Below are positions 7,008-13,537 of a stretch of 21,129 nucleotides of DNA, piece after piece. The notes beneath the pieces were generated by a model, which saw only the letters and a program-made list of their open reading frames with translations, had not been told where the DNA came from and made no database searches. Position 1 is the first letter of the stretch. Each line of letters starts with the position of its first letter. Source of the stretch: a virus. The position numbers and the translations under genes are program-made. The DNA is taken from the IMG/VR virus record IMGVR_UViG_3300030107_005380, positions 1-21,129 of that record; one strand, given 5' to 3'.

Positions 7008-8570
7008 TCACACACGTTTTCCTGTTATCCAATTGTAAACCTTGCGTGGAGTTGCATAAGTACCATCATTCTGTTTCTCCTTTTTCTTTTTTCCTGCTTT
7101 TGGATTTCCCTTAGCATACTGTGTTGCTAACCAGAAAGCATCTATCGTATCATCATGTGAGCCTTTTGGGAAGTCTAATAGCTCTCCTATGAACTCATGA
7201 TGCAATTTTTTCAAATGAACAGCTCCTGCTTTGAACATAGGCTGCAATCCCTCGAACAACCTATCTTTCTTTTTTTGAGTATAGCCCTTAATTCCTTGCT
7301 CAATACCTGGAACAAACAATCCTTCCCTTTTGCTTCGTTTTTGAACATAATCTCTAAGCATCTCCTGATAGGCTATTGTTTCTATATTTACCCTTCTTAC
7401 AGGGTCGTACCTTTTAAGTATCTCAAAAATCTTGTCAGCACATTCCATTGGGAGGACTCTTTCACGCCAATACTCAATAACATAGTAATCATACTCTGAA
7501 GTGACCCCAATAACCATAATAACACTATAATCGTTCCTGCTAGCAACAGTCGAGGCAGGATCAACACCGATATAAATATTGACATACTCAGTATGTCCGT
7601 CATCAAACTTGATGTACCAACTTCCTGATTCTTCTTCAAATCTAATATTCCCCCTATAAAGTGCTCCATTAATATCTTCCTCTGCGAAAATCTGATCTTC
7701 AGGTGATTTCGCTTGATTCATATACTCCTGATAGAACTTTGCAGGAGTTCCACTATCTATATAAAATTGCTTACGCTCTTCTAACTTCTCTAGTGGCCAA
7801 CGTGAAGGCCATATTGGCTCTCCGTCTTCAATAGCTTTTTGTGTATATACTTCCCATGAATAATCTTCACCACTCTTTTCTGCATCTCTAGCACCTGTAA
7901 CCAAACCATTTAAGAATGAATCCCAATGAACAATCGTTCCATTACACCATAAGAACCCATTCTTGTCAAAATCAATCGCTGGGAACACTGCTGCCGTTAC
8001 CCAGTTTTTTATTTGTTGTCTAGCCTCAGGTGTTTTAGTATTTAACTCAGATTCAAAGTCATCAAGCACCATTCCTGTAAAACGAGTAGATAATTGCTTT
8101 TTTCCTCTCAATCTCTGATTTGCACCTTTGGCGATCATTCTGCAGCCATTCGTTAACGTAAACTCAGATTTCGTCCATTTGTTCCCTTGAAGGTCTCCAA
8201 AATAGTAATCTATAGCTGGGTTTAGCTCGATATGAGACATAACCCAATTTAAGTTATCAATTGCTTGATCTTGTGCCTCACCTATCCAAGCGATAAATTC
8301 TGGCTTATCTTTTGTTGCAAATAAGAATCTATGGAGTATTGCTGTGGCTGCTAACGTGGATTTAGCGTGGTCTCTAGGTAAAACTAGTCCAAGCTGTTGA
8401 ATTTTTCTATCTATGAGGAGCTTCCCTACCTCTACGTGAAAATCAGGTGTAGCAGAGGCAAGGAAGTCTTGAGGAGAGAAAAGTTTACCAAATACTATTA
8501 AATCATCATATGCTTGAGCGAGAAGTTCTTCATTTTTACTAACATCACCATGTAAGTTTAAATTAGCCAC
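7008..8570 (-). CDS. Terminase large subunit (packaging ATPase/nuclease)
   Basis: A 520-residue protein. It drives DNA into the prohead by ATP hydrolysis and cuts the concatemer. ATPase domain: Walker A-like LPRDHAKST at residues 64-72, Walker B MVLDDFE at 167-173 with acidic catalytic residues D170/D171/E173. Nuclease domain (RNase H-like): GVDPAS with D337, NIETIAYQ with E397, and GSHDDTIDA with D473/D474 and D478. Length is typical. Translation starts at GTG 8570, whose G is shared with the TAG stop of the upstream 53-residue gene (TAGTG), so the terminase is translationally coupled to the lysis-region genes. The C-terminal tail is Lys-rich. Confidence 0.95.
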   Translation of the reverse strand: MANLNLHGDVSKNEELLAQAYDDLIVFGKLFSPQDFLASATPDFHVEVGKLLIDRKIQQLGLVLPRDHAKSTLAATAILHRFLFATKDKPEFIAWIGEAQDQAIDNLNWVMSHIELNPAIDYYFGDLQGNKWTKSEFTLTNGCRMIAKGANQRLRGKKQLSTRFTGMVLDDFESELNTKTPEARQQIKNWVTAAVFPAIDFDKNGFLWCNGTIVHWDSFLNGLVTGARDAEKSGEDYSWEVYTQKAIEDGEPIWPSRWPLEKLEERKQFYIDSGTPAKFYQEYMNQAKSPEDQIFAEEDINGALYRGNIRFEEESGSWYIKFDDGHTEYVNIYIGVDPASTVASRNDYSVIMVIGVTSEYDYYVIEYWRERVLPMECADKIFEILKRYDPVRRVNIETIAYQEMLRDYVQKRSKREGLFVPGIEQGIKGYTQKKKDRLFEGLQPMFKAGAVHLKKLHHEFIGELLDFPKGSHDDTIDAFWLATQYAKGNPKAGKKKKEKQNDGTYATPRKVYNWITGKRV

Positions 8571-8731
8571 TAAAAGCTACCTGATTGTAAAATCATCTTG
8601 ACATATCCTGTTATTACATCTGCAATATACTTTATTTCCTTGAAAATGTAAAATAAGCCTATAGCTATTGCACATCTCCAAATAAAATTGAATACACTCT
8701 CTAATCTTGGTTGATCGTTATATGGATACAT
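8570..8731 (-). CDS. 53-residue single-pass membrane protein upstream of TerL
   Basis: A small frame with ATG at 8731 and a GAAGAGGA Shine-Dalgarno immediately upstream. The stop TAG shares its last base with the terminase GTG. It overlaps the preceding gene by 31 bases. The N-terminus MYPYNDQPRLESVFNFIW is polar, followed by one hydrophobic segment (CAIAIGLFYIFKEI, residues about 20-33) and an amphipathic tail ending VKMILQSGSF. It lies three genes after lysozyme, so a holin-like or lysis-accessory role is possible. A function only in coupling terminase translation cannot be excluded. No known family is recognised. Confidence 0.65.
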   Translation of the reverse strand: MYPYNDQPRLESVFNFIWRCAIAIGLFYIFKEIKYIADVITGYVKMILQSGSF

Positions 8732-8964
8732 AAATCCTCTTCGCAATTATATTTTTTAAAATGTCCAACATGAAAATGATCAATTTCGCAGTACAATGGG
8801 CAAAATTCATAGCCAGCCTTCCTAATCATTAACGTATCCCCATTTCCCACAGGATATGGCTTGGGCTTTTCTCTGTCGGACTCTAACCCAATAATACATG
8901 CCATAATAATCATAATAACTGTGGTCACTTTCTCCCAAATACGAATACGCCTATATTTAAACAT
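8701..8964 (-). CDS. Secreted/membrane-anchored Cys-His-rich small protein
   Basis: An 87-residue protein (start chosen at ATG 8964). An upstream ATG at 9003 would give 100 residues; a GTG at 8928, overlapping the previous stop as GTGA, would give 75. From 8964 the N-terminus is basic (MFKYRRIRIWEK), followed by a hydrophobic run VTTVIMIIMACIIGL, i.e. a signal anchor or signal peptide with an imperfect lipobox-like I-M-A-C. The exported part has KPKPYPVG, then CPLYC, HFHVGH, NC and DLC: a compact Cys/His-rich domain likely to be disulfide-bonded or metal-binding outside the membrane. Position between lysozyme and terminase suggests a lysis or envelope role such as an outer spanin-like lipoprotein, but this is not proven. 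Confidence 0.6.
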   Translation of the reverse strand: MFKYRRIRIWEKVTTVIMIIMACIIGLESDREKPKPYPVGNGDTLMIRKAGYEFCPLYCEIDHFHVGHFKKYNCEEDLCIHITINQD

Positions 8965-9065
8965 CCTATTACAAATGTGAGCCAAAAACCACTTACATGC
9001 CAATTATACAGGTTTAATAAACCTATAAACAGGTTGAGTAAGCGTGCTTGGTCTCTTTTTGTCAC
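8925..9065 (-). CDS. 46-residue holin-like membrane protein
   Basis: A short frame with GTG at 9065 that overlaps the lysozyme TGA as GTGA, so ribosomes finishing lysozyme could restart here. It ends at 8925 with a TGA that overlaps a candidate GTG of the next gene in the same GTGA way. The protein starts MTKRDQARLLNLFIGLLNLY and has a second hydrophobic stretch (FWLTFVIGCLNIGVFVFG) before a basic GRK end. It therefore looks like one or two membrane segments with charged ends, the usual profile of a small holin. No separate Shine-Dalgarno is obvious. It overlaps the longest version of the neighbouring gene, so the two annotations partly compete. Confidence 0.55.
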   Translation of the reverse strand: MTKRDQARLLNLFIGLLNLYNWHVSGFWLTFVIGCLNIGVFVFGRK

Positions 9066-9469
9066 TCTTCAGTATCAGCGACAATCTTAGCTAGTCGTTC
9101 ACAACGATTTTTGGTTTGGCGATACCATCTTGAGTCTTTCATCTCTTCAGCAGCACCTTTCCAGTCTTTTGCTTTCATATTAGCTATCATTTTCTTAAAT
9201 TTTAACATTCCAGTAGTACCGATCTGAAAACACATCTCTAAAATCACGCCTTGAACGTTTACAGGAAGTCCATCATACCAATCAAGCTTGTTTCCAAGCT
9301 CTAAATGTTTCTTTCCTACACGTGCTGCAACGATTGCAAGTGATTCATCTTCAGTTAAATACGTGATTCCATGACCAATAGTCCAAACACCCTCTGTACA
9401 TTGGTATGGTTTTGAGCGAAAACCCTCGTTTTCACATATTCTTTTAATTGTACTCTTCATATCTATCAT
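9062..9469 (-). CDS. T4-type lysozyme / endolysin (GH24)
   Basis: A 135-residue muramidase that cleaves the glycan of peptidoglycan for host lysis. The active-site region reads E15-G-F, then P-Y-Q-C24, then W-T30-I-G-H-G, aligning with the T4 lysozyme E11/D20/T26 set. The acidic D20 equivalent is a cysteine (codon TGT), a variant tolerated in some GH24 enzymes and described for T4 D20C mutants. Other family marks are VNVQGVILEMCFQIGTTGML and the C-terminal SRWYRQTKNRCERLA. There is no signal peptide or SAR segment at the N-terminus, so it needs a holin for export. ATG 9469 overlaps the upstream stop as TAATG. Confidence 0.9.
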   Translation of the reverse strand: MIDMKSTIKRICENEGFRSKPYQCTEGVWTIGHGITYLTEDESLAIVAARVGKKHLELGNKLDWYDGLPVNVQGVILEMCFQIGTTGMLKFKKMIANMKAKDWKGAAEEMKDSRWYRQTKNRCERLAKIVADTEE

Positions 9470-9717
9470 TATGCTTCCCCTCTTATGCTTCCCTCTCCAA
9501 GAAACTTGGTTAAATGGTTGTCTGTGTCAAATTCAGACTTGCAATGTGGACACATCCAGCCTATAATCATATCAAAATCGTCTAAAAGCCCCACTCTTTG
9601 TGTATATTCTTTATCTAAGTACAATTCCTTGTTACAAATTGGACAAGGATCAGTACTTTCCTTCTTTTTAGTCGTCTTCGGTTTTTTCGGCATGTGCGAT
9701 GAGTTCTGGTTTTCCAT
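9469..9717 (-). CDS. Small zinc-ribbon protein between TerS and lysozyme
   Basis: An 82-residue protein with a four-cysteine zinc ribbon: CPIC at C25/C28 and CPHC at C56/C59, separated by a 27-residue beta/loop segment. The N-terminus is Lys/Thr-rich (PKKPKTTKKKE). ATG 9717 lies inside the end of the small terminase gene (49-base overlap) and is preceded by a strong GAGGAGG Shine-Dalgarno about nine bases upstream, which supports this start over the internal methionine at residue 9. The stop is fused to the lysozyme start. It may help packaging or late regulation, but no specific family is recognised. Confidence 0.75.
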   Translation of the reverse strand: MENQNSSHMPKKPKTTKKKESTDPCPICNKELYLDKEYTQRVGLLDDFDMIIGWMCPHCKSEFDTDNHLTKFLGEGSIRGEA

Positions 9718-10435
9718 GGTTTTTGACCTCCTCTAGCTGTTCAGGCGAAAATCCAGACCAAATTGTTACTTGCTCAGATTTTGTCTGTTGTTGTTCAAAC
9801 AATCCAGAAATTCTTGCAAGGCTGTCTAACGATCTTAGCTTTGCAGTATCACTTTCAGCTAAATCAGCAATTGTTTTATAGCGTTCTATCAACCAATTAT
9901 CGGTAACACCTTCTTCTTCAAGAATTTTACGTATTTCATCGTTTATCATTTTATCTATTCTCTCCGTCCTTAATAATTTATCACAGCGTTTTTTGATATA
10001 TGCTTTGTTATTTGCATCAGGATATACCTTTTTGTATGCCTCATCTGCTTTCATACCAGATGCTACATACCTTGCGAATATAAGCTCTTTGGAATTATAC
10101 CTGTTTTCCTTGTATCTATCTTTGCCAAGTGATTTTCCAGAGAACGTGTAGATGTTTTCAGCAATGCCATCTTCACCAAGCATCTCTTTTTTTCTGTTAG
10201 ATGCCACGAATGTACCACACACTGTTCTTATGCAAATCTCTGATTTGCCATTAGGCTTTAATATACTACTCTTTTTTAGGATTTGACACACAAACTTGTC
10301 ATCTGTAAAAACCCATTCACCATCTTCCCCATGACGCCAGTTGTGACGAACAGGAACACTTGGATGCGAAAGTGCAAACTCTTCTTTGCTGTCATACAAA
10401 TAGTGTTTTGTGTTTTTTATTTCCTTGAAATCCAT
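9668..10435 (-). CDS. Terminase small subunit with extra N-terminal domain
   Basis: A 255-residue protein opening the leftward late operon. The middle part (residues about 114-165) holds the typical TerS helix-turn-helix sequence: KELIFARYVASGMKADEAYK, then KVYPDANN and a basic helix RCDKLLRTERI. The C-terminal half is helical and acidic, ending EKTEDD, and would form the oligomerisation core and TerL contact. Residues about 28-80 form a separate domain, VPVRHNWRHGEDGEWVFTDD followed by VCQIL and IRTVCGTFVAS, which I recall only as an uncharacterised beta-rich element on marine phage TerS-like proteins. No Shine-Dalgarno precedes the ATG; a TATATT box lies six bases upstream, so a leaderless start is possible. 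Confidence 0.8.
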   Translation of the reverse strand: MDFKEIKNTKHYLYDSKEEFALSHPSVPVRHNWRHGEDGEWVFTDDKFVCQILKKSSILKPNGKSEICIRTVCGTFVASNRKKEMLGEDGIAENIYTFSGKSLGKDRYKENRYNSKELIFARYVASGMKADEAYKKVYPDANNKAYIKKRCDKLLRTERIDKMINDEIRKILEEEGVTDNWLIERYKTIADLAESDTAKLRSLDSLARISGLFEQQQTKSEQVTIWSGFSPEQLEEVKNHGKPELIAHAEKTEDD

Positions 10436-10442
10436 ACAGTAA

Positions 10443-10470
10443 TATACACCAGTTTTAAAAATTAAACAAA
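10443..10470 (-). promoter_or_regulatory. Possible late promoter before TerS
   Basis: On the minus strand TTGTTT and TATATT are separated by 16 bases, with the ATG of the small terminase five bases after the -10-like box. The spacing fits a sigma70-type promoter, but the predicted start would be at or next to the ATG, giving a leaderless message. In such AT-rich sequence chance matches are common, so this is weak. Confidence 0.25.
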
Positions 10471-10738
10471 TTGTCCTATATATTAATATAGTATATTATA
10501 ATATATATATATTAATAAAGTTCCATTACTATAAATAAATATTAAAGTATATATGCATAAATTTGATTTTCATCACAAAAATCCCAAATTTTAAAAAATT
10601 ACATTAGAATGCGTGTACCTCTTTTTAAAAGTATGCACACCCCCGTTAAGTTCCCCATAGGGTTCTTTTTTAGGTTACTTTTTCCTTATTTTAATTATTA
10701 TATTAAAACTTTGCATATCTTCATAAAAGTAATACAAT

Positions 10739-10765
10739 AAAAAACGCCCCAATGTAGAGGCGTTT
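10739..10765 (-). terminator. Rho-independent terminator for leftward small gene
   Basis: On the minus strand AAACGCC pairs perfectly with GGCGTTT around a 10-base loop, and the stem runs into six T residues. It lies downstream of the 50-codon leftward gene at 10899-11051 and upstream of the late operon, so it would separate the two transcripts. On the plus strand the stem is followed by GTTTATT, a much poorer terminator. Confidence 0.7.
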
Positions 10766-10898
10766 GTTTATTATGGTATGATTGTTAGGTGAGTGTGTTA
10801 TGTGGTGTGATGTGATGGATTAAGAGAGTTTATTAACCTTATGCACACACTAGATATATTACTCATTCTAATATCAACTATGTTTACAAGTTCCAATA

Positions 10899-11051
10899 TT
10901 AACTATCCTTCCTAACTACATTGTTTAATATCTTTTGATTATCACATAATTTAATTTGTTTACCATCTTTTATTAATGTTATATCACCATCATCATTTAT
11001 TGTTATTCCATAATTTGTAATACTATCAAATACTATATTTCTATCATTCAT
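10899..11051 (-). CDS. 50-residue leftward gene in the divergent region
   Basis: A short frame with ATG at 11051 and TAA at 10901-10899. An AAAGG Shine-Dalgarno lies nearby upstream. The protein begins MNDRNIVFDSITNYGITIND and continues DGDITLIKDGKQIKL, an alternating beta-hairpin-like pattern, ending in a basic NVVRKDS. It is the only gene between the two divergent operons and is followed by a good leftward terminator, so it probably has its own short transcript. Its place suggests a regulator of the early/late switch or a host-takeover peptide; neither is shown by the sequence. Confidence 0.55.
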   Translation of the reverse strand: MNDRNIVFDSITNYGITINDDGDITLIKDGKQIKLCDNQKILNNVVRKDS

Positions 11052-11145
11052 TTTGTTTACCTTTATTTTATTATTAATTAACTAACATTTAAATATATAA
11101 CATTTATATTATTAATAACAAATATTTATTTATTATAAATAACAC

Positions 11146-11175
11146 TTGCATTATATTAATAATAAGTATTACTAT
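11146..11175 (+). promoter_or_regulatory. Possible early rightward promoter
   Basis: TTGCAT and TACTAT are separated by 18 bases, about 110 bases upstream of the first rightward gene. Spacing and direction are right for a sigma70-type early promoter, but the AT-rich background makes chance matches likely. Confidence 0.3.
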
Positions 11176-11286
11176 TCATTATATCATTATTGGTTATTTA
11201 TTGTAAATATGGGTCGTGTAAATAGATGGGAAGGCTTTTTGAAAATTGAAATCACTCAAAATAAATAAAATAAAGGAAATATTATT

Positions 11287-11709
11287 ATGGACTTATATAA
11301 TATATTAGGACAAGACAAGACAAAAAAAACAACTACAACTAATAAAAAATCTTCTATTCAAAGTATCATTAAAAAAAGATTGTATGAGGTTTGTGAAGAA
11401 ACTCTCAGAAATGAATTTCCAGAACATTTCTACAATTTAGATGATACGCAAGTGATAAAGAAAAGCACTAAACAAGGTGTAGAAGATGAAGTTCAAATTA
11501 TTAGTGGTAAATCATTAGTGTTTCCAATCGGTGAAGATGTAGAAGTGGGACGTGGAGATAAAAAACACGTGTTTAAAAATGCCGTAGGTATTAGCAAACT
11601 AAATATATATTGTGGTGGTGCAAATACACAAGTTGCCGAGTATGTGAAGATTGGACAACAAACGCAAACGTGGAACGGAAAGAAATTTTCACAAGTTAAA
11701 GCAAAGTAA
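11287..11709 (+). CDS. First rightward (early) protein, unknown function
   Basis: A 140-residue protein with an AAAGGA Shine-Dalgarno before the ATG. The N-terminal 25 residues are Lys/Thr-rich and probably disordered (KTKKTTTTNKKSS). They are followed by helices (IQSIIKKRLYEVCEETLRNE) and a beta-rich C-terminal half with VFPIGEDVEVGRGDKKHVF and KLNIYCGGANTQVAEYV. It is the first gene of the rightward region and has its own downstream terminator, so it is likely a highly expressed early product. I do not recognise a family. A nucleic-acid-binding or host-takeover role would fit its basic tail and position, but is a guess. Confidence 0.75.
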   Translation: MDLYNILGQDKTKKTTTTNKKSSIQSIIKKRLYEVCEETLRNEFPEHFYNLDDTQVIKKSTKQGVEDEVQIISGKSLVFPIGEDVEVGRGDKKHVFKNAVGISKLNIYCGGANTQVAEYVKIGQQTQTWNGKKFSQVKAK

Positions 11710-11732
11710 TATATCCACTAAATAAAAACACT

Positions 11733-11767
11733 AAACCCATGCAAATTAAATTTTGTGTGGGTTTTTT
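11733..11767 (+). terminator. Rho-independent terminator after first early gene
   Basis: AAACCCA pairs with TGGGTTT, with a further CAA/TTG pairing inside after a two-base mismatch; the loop is about eight bases. The stem ends in six T residues. It starts 24 bases after the stop at 11709 and would separate this gene from the following cluster of small genes. Confidence 0.75.
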
Positions 11768-11826
11768 GTTATATCTAATAAATAAAATTTTGTAGTAACT
11801 AAAAACAGAAAAGGAAAGGAAAGGCG

Positions 11827-12087
11827 ATGCACATAAATGACGCTGATTATAATGTAAAGGTAGAGCATTGTTTTAATGGTACAGTAAAGTATATTTGTAC
11901 CCCAAAGCAAAAGCAATGCGATAATGACCCCTGTAATAAACTAGTAAGGTATGACAAATTAAATTATGTCAAGTTTGCTACTGAAAAGGATAGGCAGAAG
12001 TATATTGTAGATGCAATGGTTTGTAATAGTTGCTATCCACAAGTAAAAGAATGGATGGACAATAACCCATACAGAAGGAGAATGTAA
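11827..12087 (+). CDS. 86-residue Cys-rich early protein
   Basis: Begins the cluster of small rightward genes. A purine-rich leader (GGAAAGGAAAGGCG) precedes the ATG. The cysteines fall in two groups: CTPKQKQCDNDPC near residue 28-40, and CNSC near residue 72, consistent with a small zinc-binding fold. The C-terminus is basic (NPYRRRM). No family recognised; small Cys-rich proteins of this kind are common among phage early genes and often act on host proteins. Confidence 0.7.
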   Translation: MHINDADYNVKVEHCFNGTVKYICTPKQKQCDNDPCNKLVRYDKLNYVKFATEKDRQKYIVDAMVCNSCYPQVKEWMDNNPYRRRM

Positions 12088-12088
12088 T

Positions 12089-12247
12089 ATGAGTATAAGA
12101 ATATTTGCAGAGTTTCAAGACAAGCAAGAGTTTGATATGTATTATCAGGATATGCTTAAAAGAATACCAAAGAAATATCATTGTGATTTTAATCTGTTTT
12201 GTGGCAGACTTGAATCAACATTATTATCAGGAAAGGAGATAAAATAA
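12089..12247 (+). CDS. 52-residue early protein
   Basis: A short frame with an AAGGAG Shine-Dalgarno eight bases before the ATG, one base after the previous stop. Its TAA overlaps the next ATG as TAATG. The protein starts MSIRIFAEFQDKQEFDMYYQ and ends STLLSGKEIK, with two cysteines in CDFNLFC. No family recognised. The tight coupling on both sides is the main evidence that it is real. Confidence 0.65.
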   Translation: MSIRIFAEFQDKQEFDMYYQDMLKRIPKKYHCDFNLFCGRLESTLLSGKEIK

Positions 12248-12555
12248 TGCCTGTATCACCAATAGTAAAAGAAGTAACACCCCCTGAAAATTGGGAAAAA
12301 TTAGAAAAGATGATAACGCCAGATAGTGCAACAGAGTGTTATTGGAGTGTATGGTTCAATGAGCCAAGCAATATGAAAAATGGTACAGCATGGTTAATGT
12401 GGTGTGCAATTGGAGAAGACCCATCAGTAATGGATAATTGGTGTCACGCAGAAGAAATAAATGGAGATTGTAAAAATGTATTGGATACTATAAAATCTGT
12501 ATTTGGTGTTAGTTTTCACGAATACATGGAAGGACTGCCATCAACATTTGAGTGA
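12247..12555 (+). CDS. 102-residue acidic early protein
   Basis: The ATG overlaps the previous stop. The protein is acidic and Trp-rich, with ECYWSVWFNEPSN, NGTAWLMWCAIGEDPSV and WCHAEEINGDC. The C-terminal part (LDTIKSVFGVSFHEYMEG) looks helical. It is followed by the structured intergenic region at 12565-12647. No catalytic motif or known family is apparent; small acidic, Trp-rich early proteins of phages can act as inhibitors of host enzymes, but nothing here proves it. Confidence 0.7.
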   Translation: MPVSPIVKEVTPPENWEKLEKMITPDSATECYWSVWFNEPSNMKNGTAWLMWCAIGEDPSVMDNWCHAEEINGDCKNVLDTIKSVFGVSFHEYMEGLPSTFE

Positions 12556-12564
12556 TGGAGGAAT

Positions 12565-12647
12565 ACACACAGTGGGGAGGCTTTTTTCTAAACTGTGTGT
12601 TATACAAGGGGAGAGCAGTAAGTTCGCTATGCAGACGTGTTCTCCCC
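12565..12647 (+). ncRNA. Pair of hairpins with competing GGGGAG segments
   Basis: The 123-base gap between two early genes contains two strong hairpins. The first is a perfect nine-base stem ACACACAGT/ACTGTGTGT (12565-12573 with 12592-12600), whose 18-base loop holds GGGGAGG and a run of six T. The second is a perfect seven-base stem GGGGAGA/TCTCCCC (12608-12614 with 12641-12647). The loop of the first carries the same GGGGAG as the left arm of the second, so either copy could pair with the single CTCCCC. This looks like a switchable RNA leader for the gene at 12679 or a processed small RNA. There is no T-run after the second stem. Confidence 0.5.
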
Positions 12648-12678
12648 ATATAATTAATAATAACAGAAAGGATAAGTA

Positions 12679-13257
12679 ATGAAAGAAAAAAGACTGACAG
12701 TGTATTTTACCTTTATACACTTTGATAAGTCAGATAATATAACTGAGGATATCGAAGAATATGTTGGTGAACAATTGGACTGTATAAATAACTTGCTACC
12801 TAATTGTAAAGTATATTCTGATACAATAGATTGGCATTTCTCTGATGAACATGCTAACAAGGTTGAGATGTTAGATGCAATCACAGAAGAAAGTCAGTAT
12901 AGGGTATATTTCAGTAGGTTGATAGAGTCTAACTGTAAGGGAGATGCTGAGATTGAGGCTTGGATGCTGACAGATGATTACAATGTTACAAGTAATGTGT
13001 GTGAACATAATAATACAATAACAAATGAATGCTCTGACTGTAATGAGCAGGAACTATTTGATGATATGTTAGATTATGCTTTGAAAGAAATAATGGACTT
13101 ATTAACAGAAACGAACAATGTAGTTTCTGATATAATAGATGACTATCAAGCATACAGTGGTATGCAATCTGATGATATTAAAATCAAAGTTGAAAAAGAA
13201 ATATACAGAAGATTAAACACTACAACAGAAAGGATAAACAATGAAGATAAAAGATGA
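12679..13257 (+). CDS. 192-residue acidic early protein with Cys/His cluster
   Basis: Preceded by the recurrent start cassette AACAGAAAGGATAA. The protein is very acidic. The N-terminal half is mixed alpha/beta (RLTVYFTFIHFDKSDNITED). Residues about 108-120 hold NVCEHNNTITNECSDC, a probable zinc site with C, H, C, C. The C-terminal half is helical (EQELFDDMLDYALKEIMDLL). The 3' end overlaps the next gene by 17 bases. A CEH..NT...C.DC element also occurs in the gene at 14902, so the two may share a zinc ribbon. Function unknown. Confidence 0.7.
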   Translation: MKEKRLTVYFTFIHFDKSDNITEDIEEYVGEQLDCINNLLPNCKVYSDTIDWHFSDEHANKVEMLDAITEESQYRVYFSRLIESNCKGDAEIEAWMLTDDYNVTSNVCEHNNTITNECSDCNEQELFDDMLDYALKEIMDLLTETNNVVSDIIDDYQAYSGMQSDDIKIKVEKEIYRRLNTTTERINNEDKR

Positions 13258-13537
13258 AATAACAACAACAGAGCAGTTTGAACTTGATATATCAATGAAA
13301 GAACTGCTGAAAGTAATATCAGATGGATTAAAAAATAGAGGATATTATATGTATCACGATGAACCATATCTTGACACATATGAAGACGCTGGAAGAGTAT
13401 CTGTAGAACTTTGTGCTGATGAGGCATATATTGATGAACTATTTGATAAGAATTTTACAGAAGAGTTACAACAAGTATTAAAAGATAAAGCAAATAATAA
13501 TAAACAGAAAGGGCAAACAAATGAAACTAATGACTAA
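13241..13537 (+). CDS. 98-residue early protein
   Basis: Begins inside the end of the previous gene and uses the same AACAGAAAGGATAA start cassette. The protein is acidic and mostly helical (ISMKELLKVISDGLKNRGYY), with one cysteine (VELCADEAYIDELF) and an Asn/Lys-rich tail. It overlaps the DUF2958 gene by 17 bases. No family recognised. Confidence 0.65.
   Translation: MKIKDEITTTEQFELDISMKELLKVISDGLKNRGYYMYHDEPYLDTYEDAGRVSVELCADEAYIDELFDKNFTEELQQVLKDKANNNKQKGQTNETND

Larger units (their letters stand above)
10436..11286. other. Divergent AT-rich intergenic control region
   Basis: This 850-base stretch separates the leftward late operon from the rightward early genes. It is extremely AT-rich, with runs of TATAT near 10480-10515 and again around 11080-11200. 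It contains one small leftward gene (10899-11051), a leftward terminator (10739-10765), a GT-rich stretch near 10790-10820 (gtgagtgtgtt, gtggtgtgatgtgatgg), and candidate promoters for both directions. A C-run/G-run patch at 10639-10665 (CCCCC, then CCCC and GGG) stands out against the AT background but does not form a convincing terminator. No tRNA or long ORF is present. Confidence 0.7.

Noticed and set aside
7397-7669. Hydrophobic 90-residue frame on the minus strand resembling a membrane protein
   Set aside because: It lies wholly inside the terminase nuclease domain in another frame, has no ribosome site, and the terminase frame is clearly coding.
11209-11268. 19-codon upstream ORF before the first early gene
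   Set aside because: There is no ribosome site and no sign of a coding pattern beyond an open frame; too short to support.
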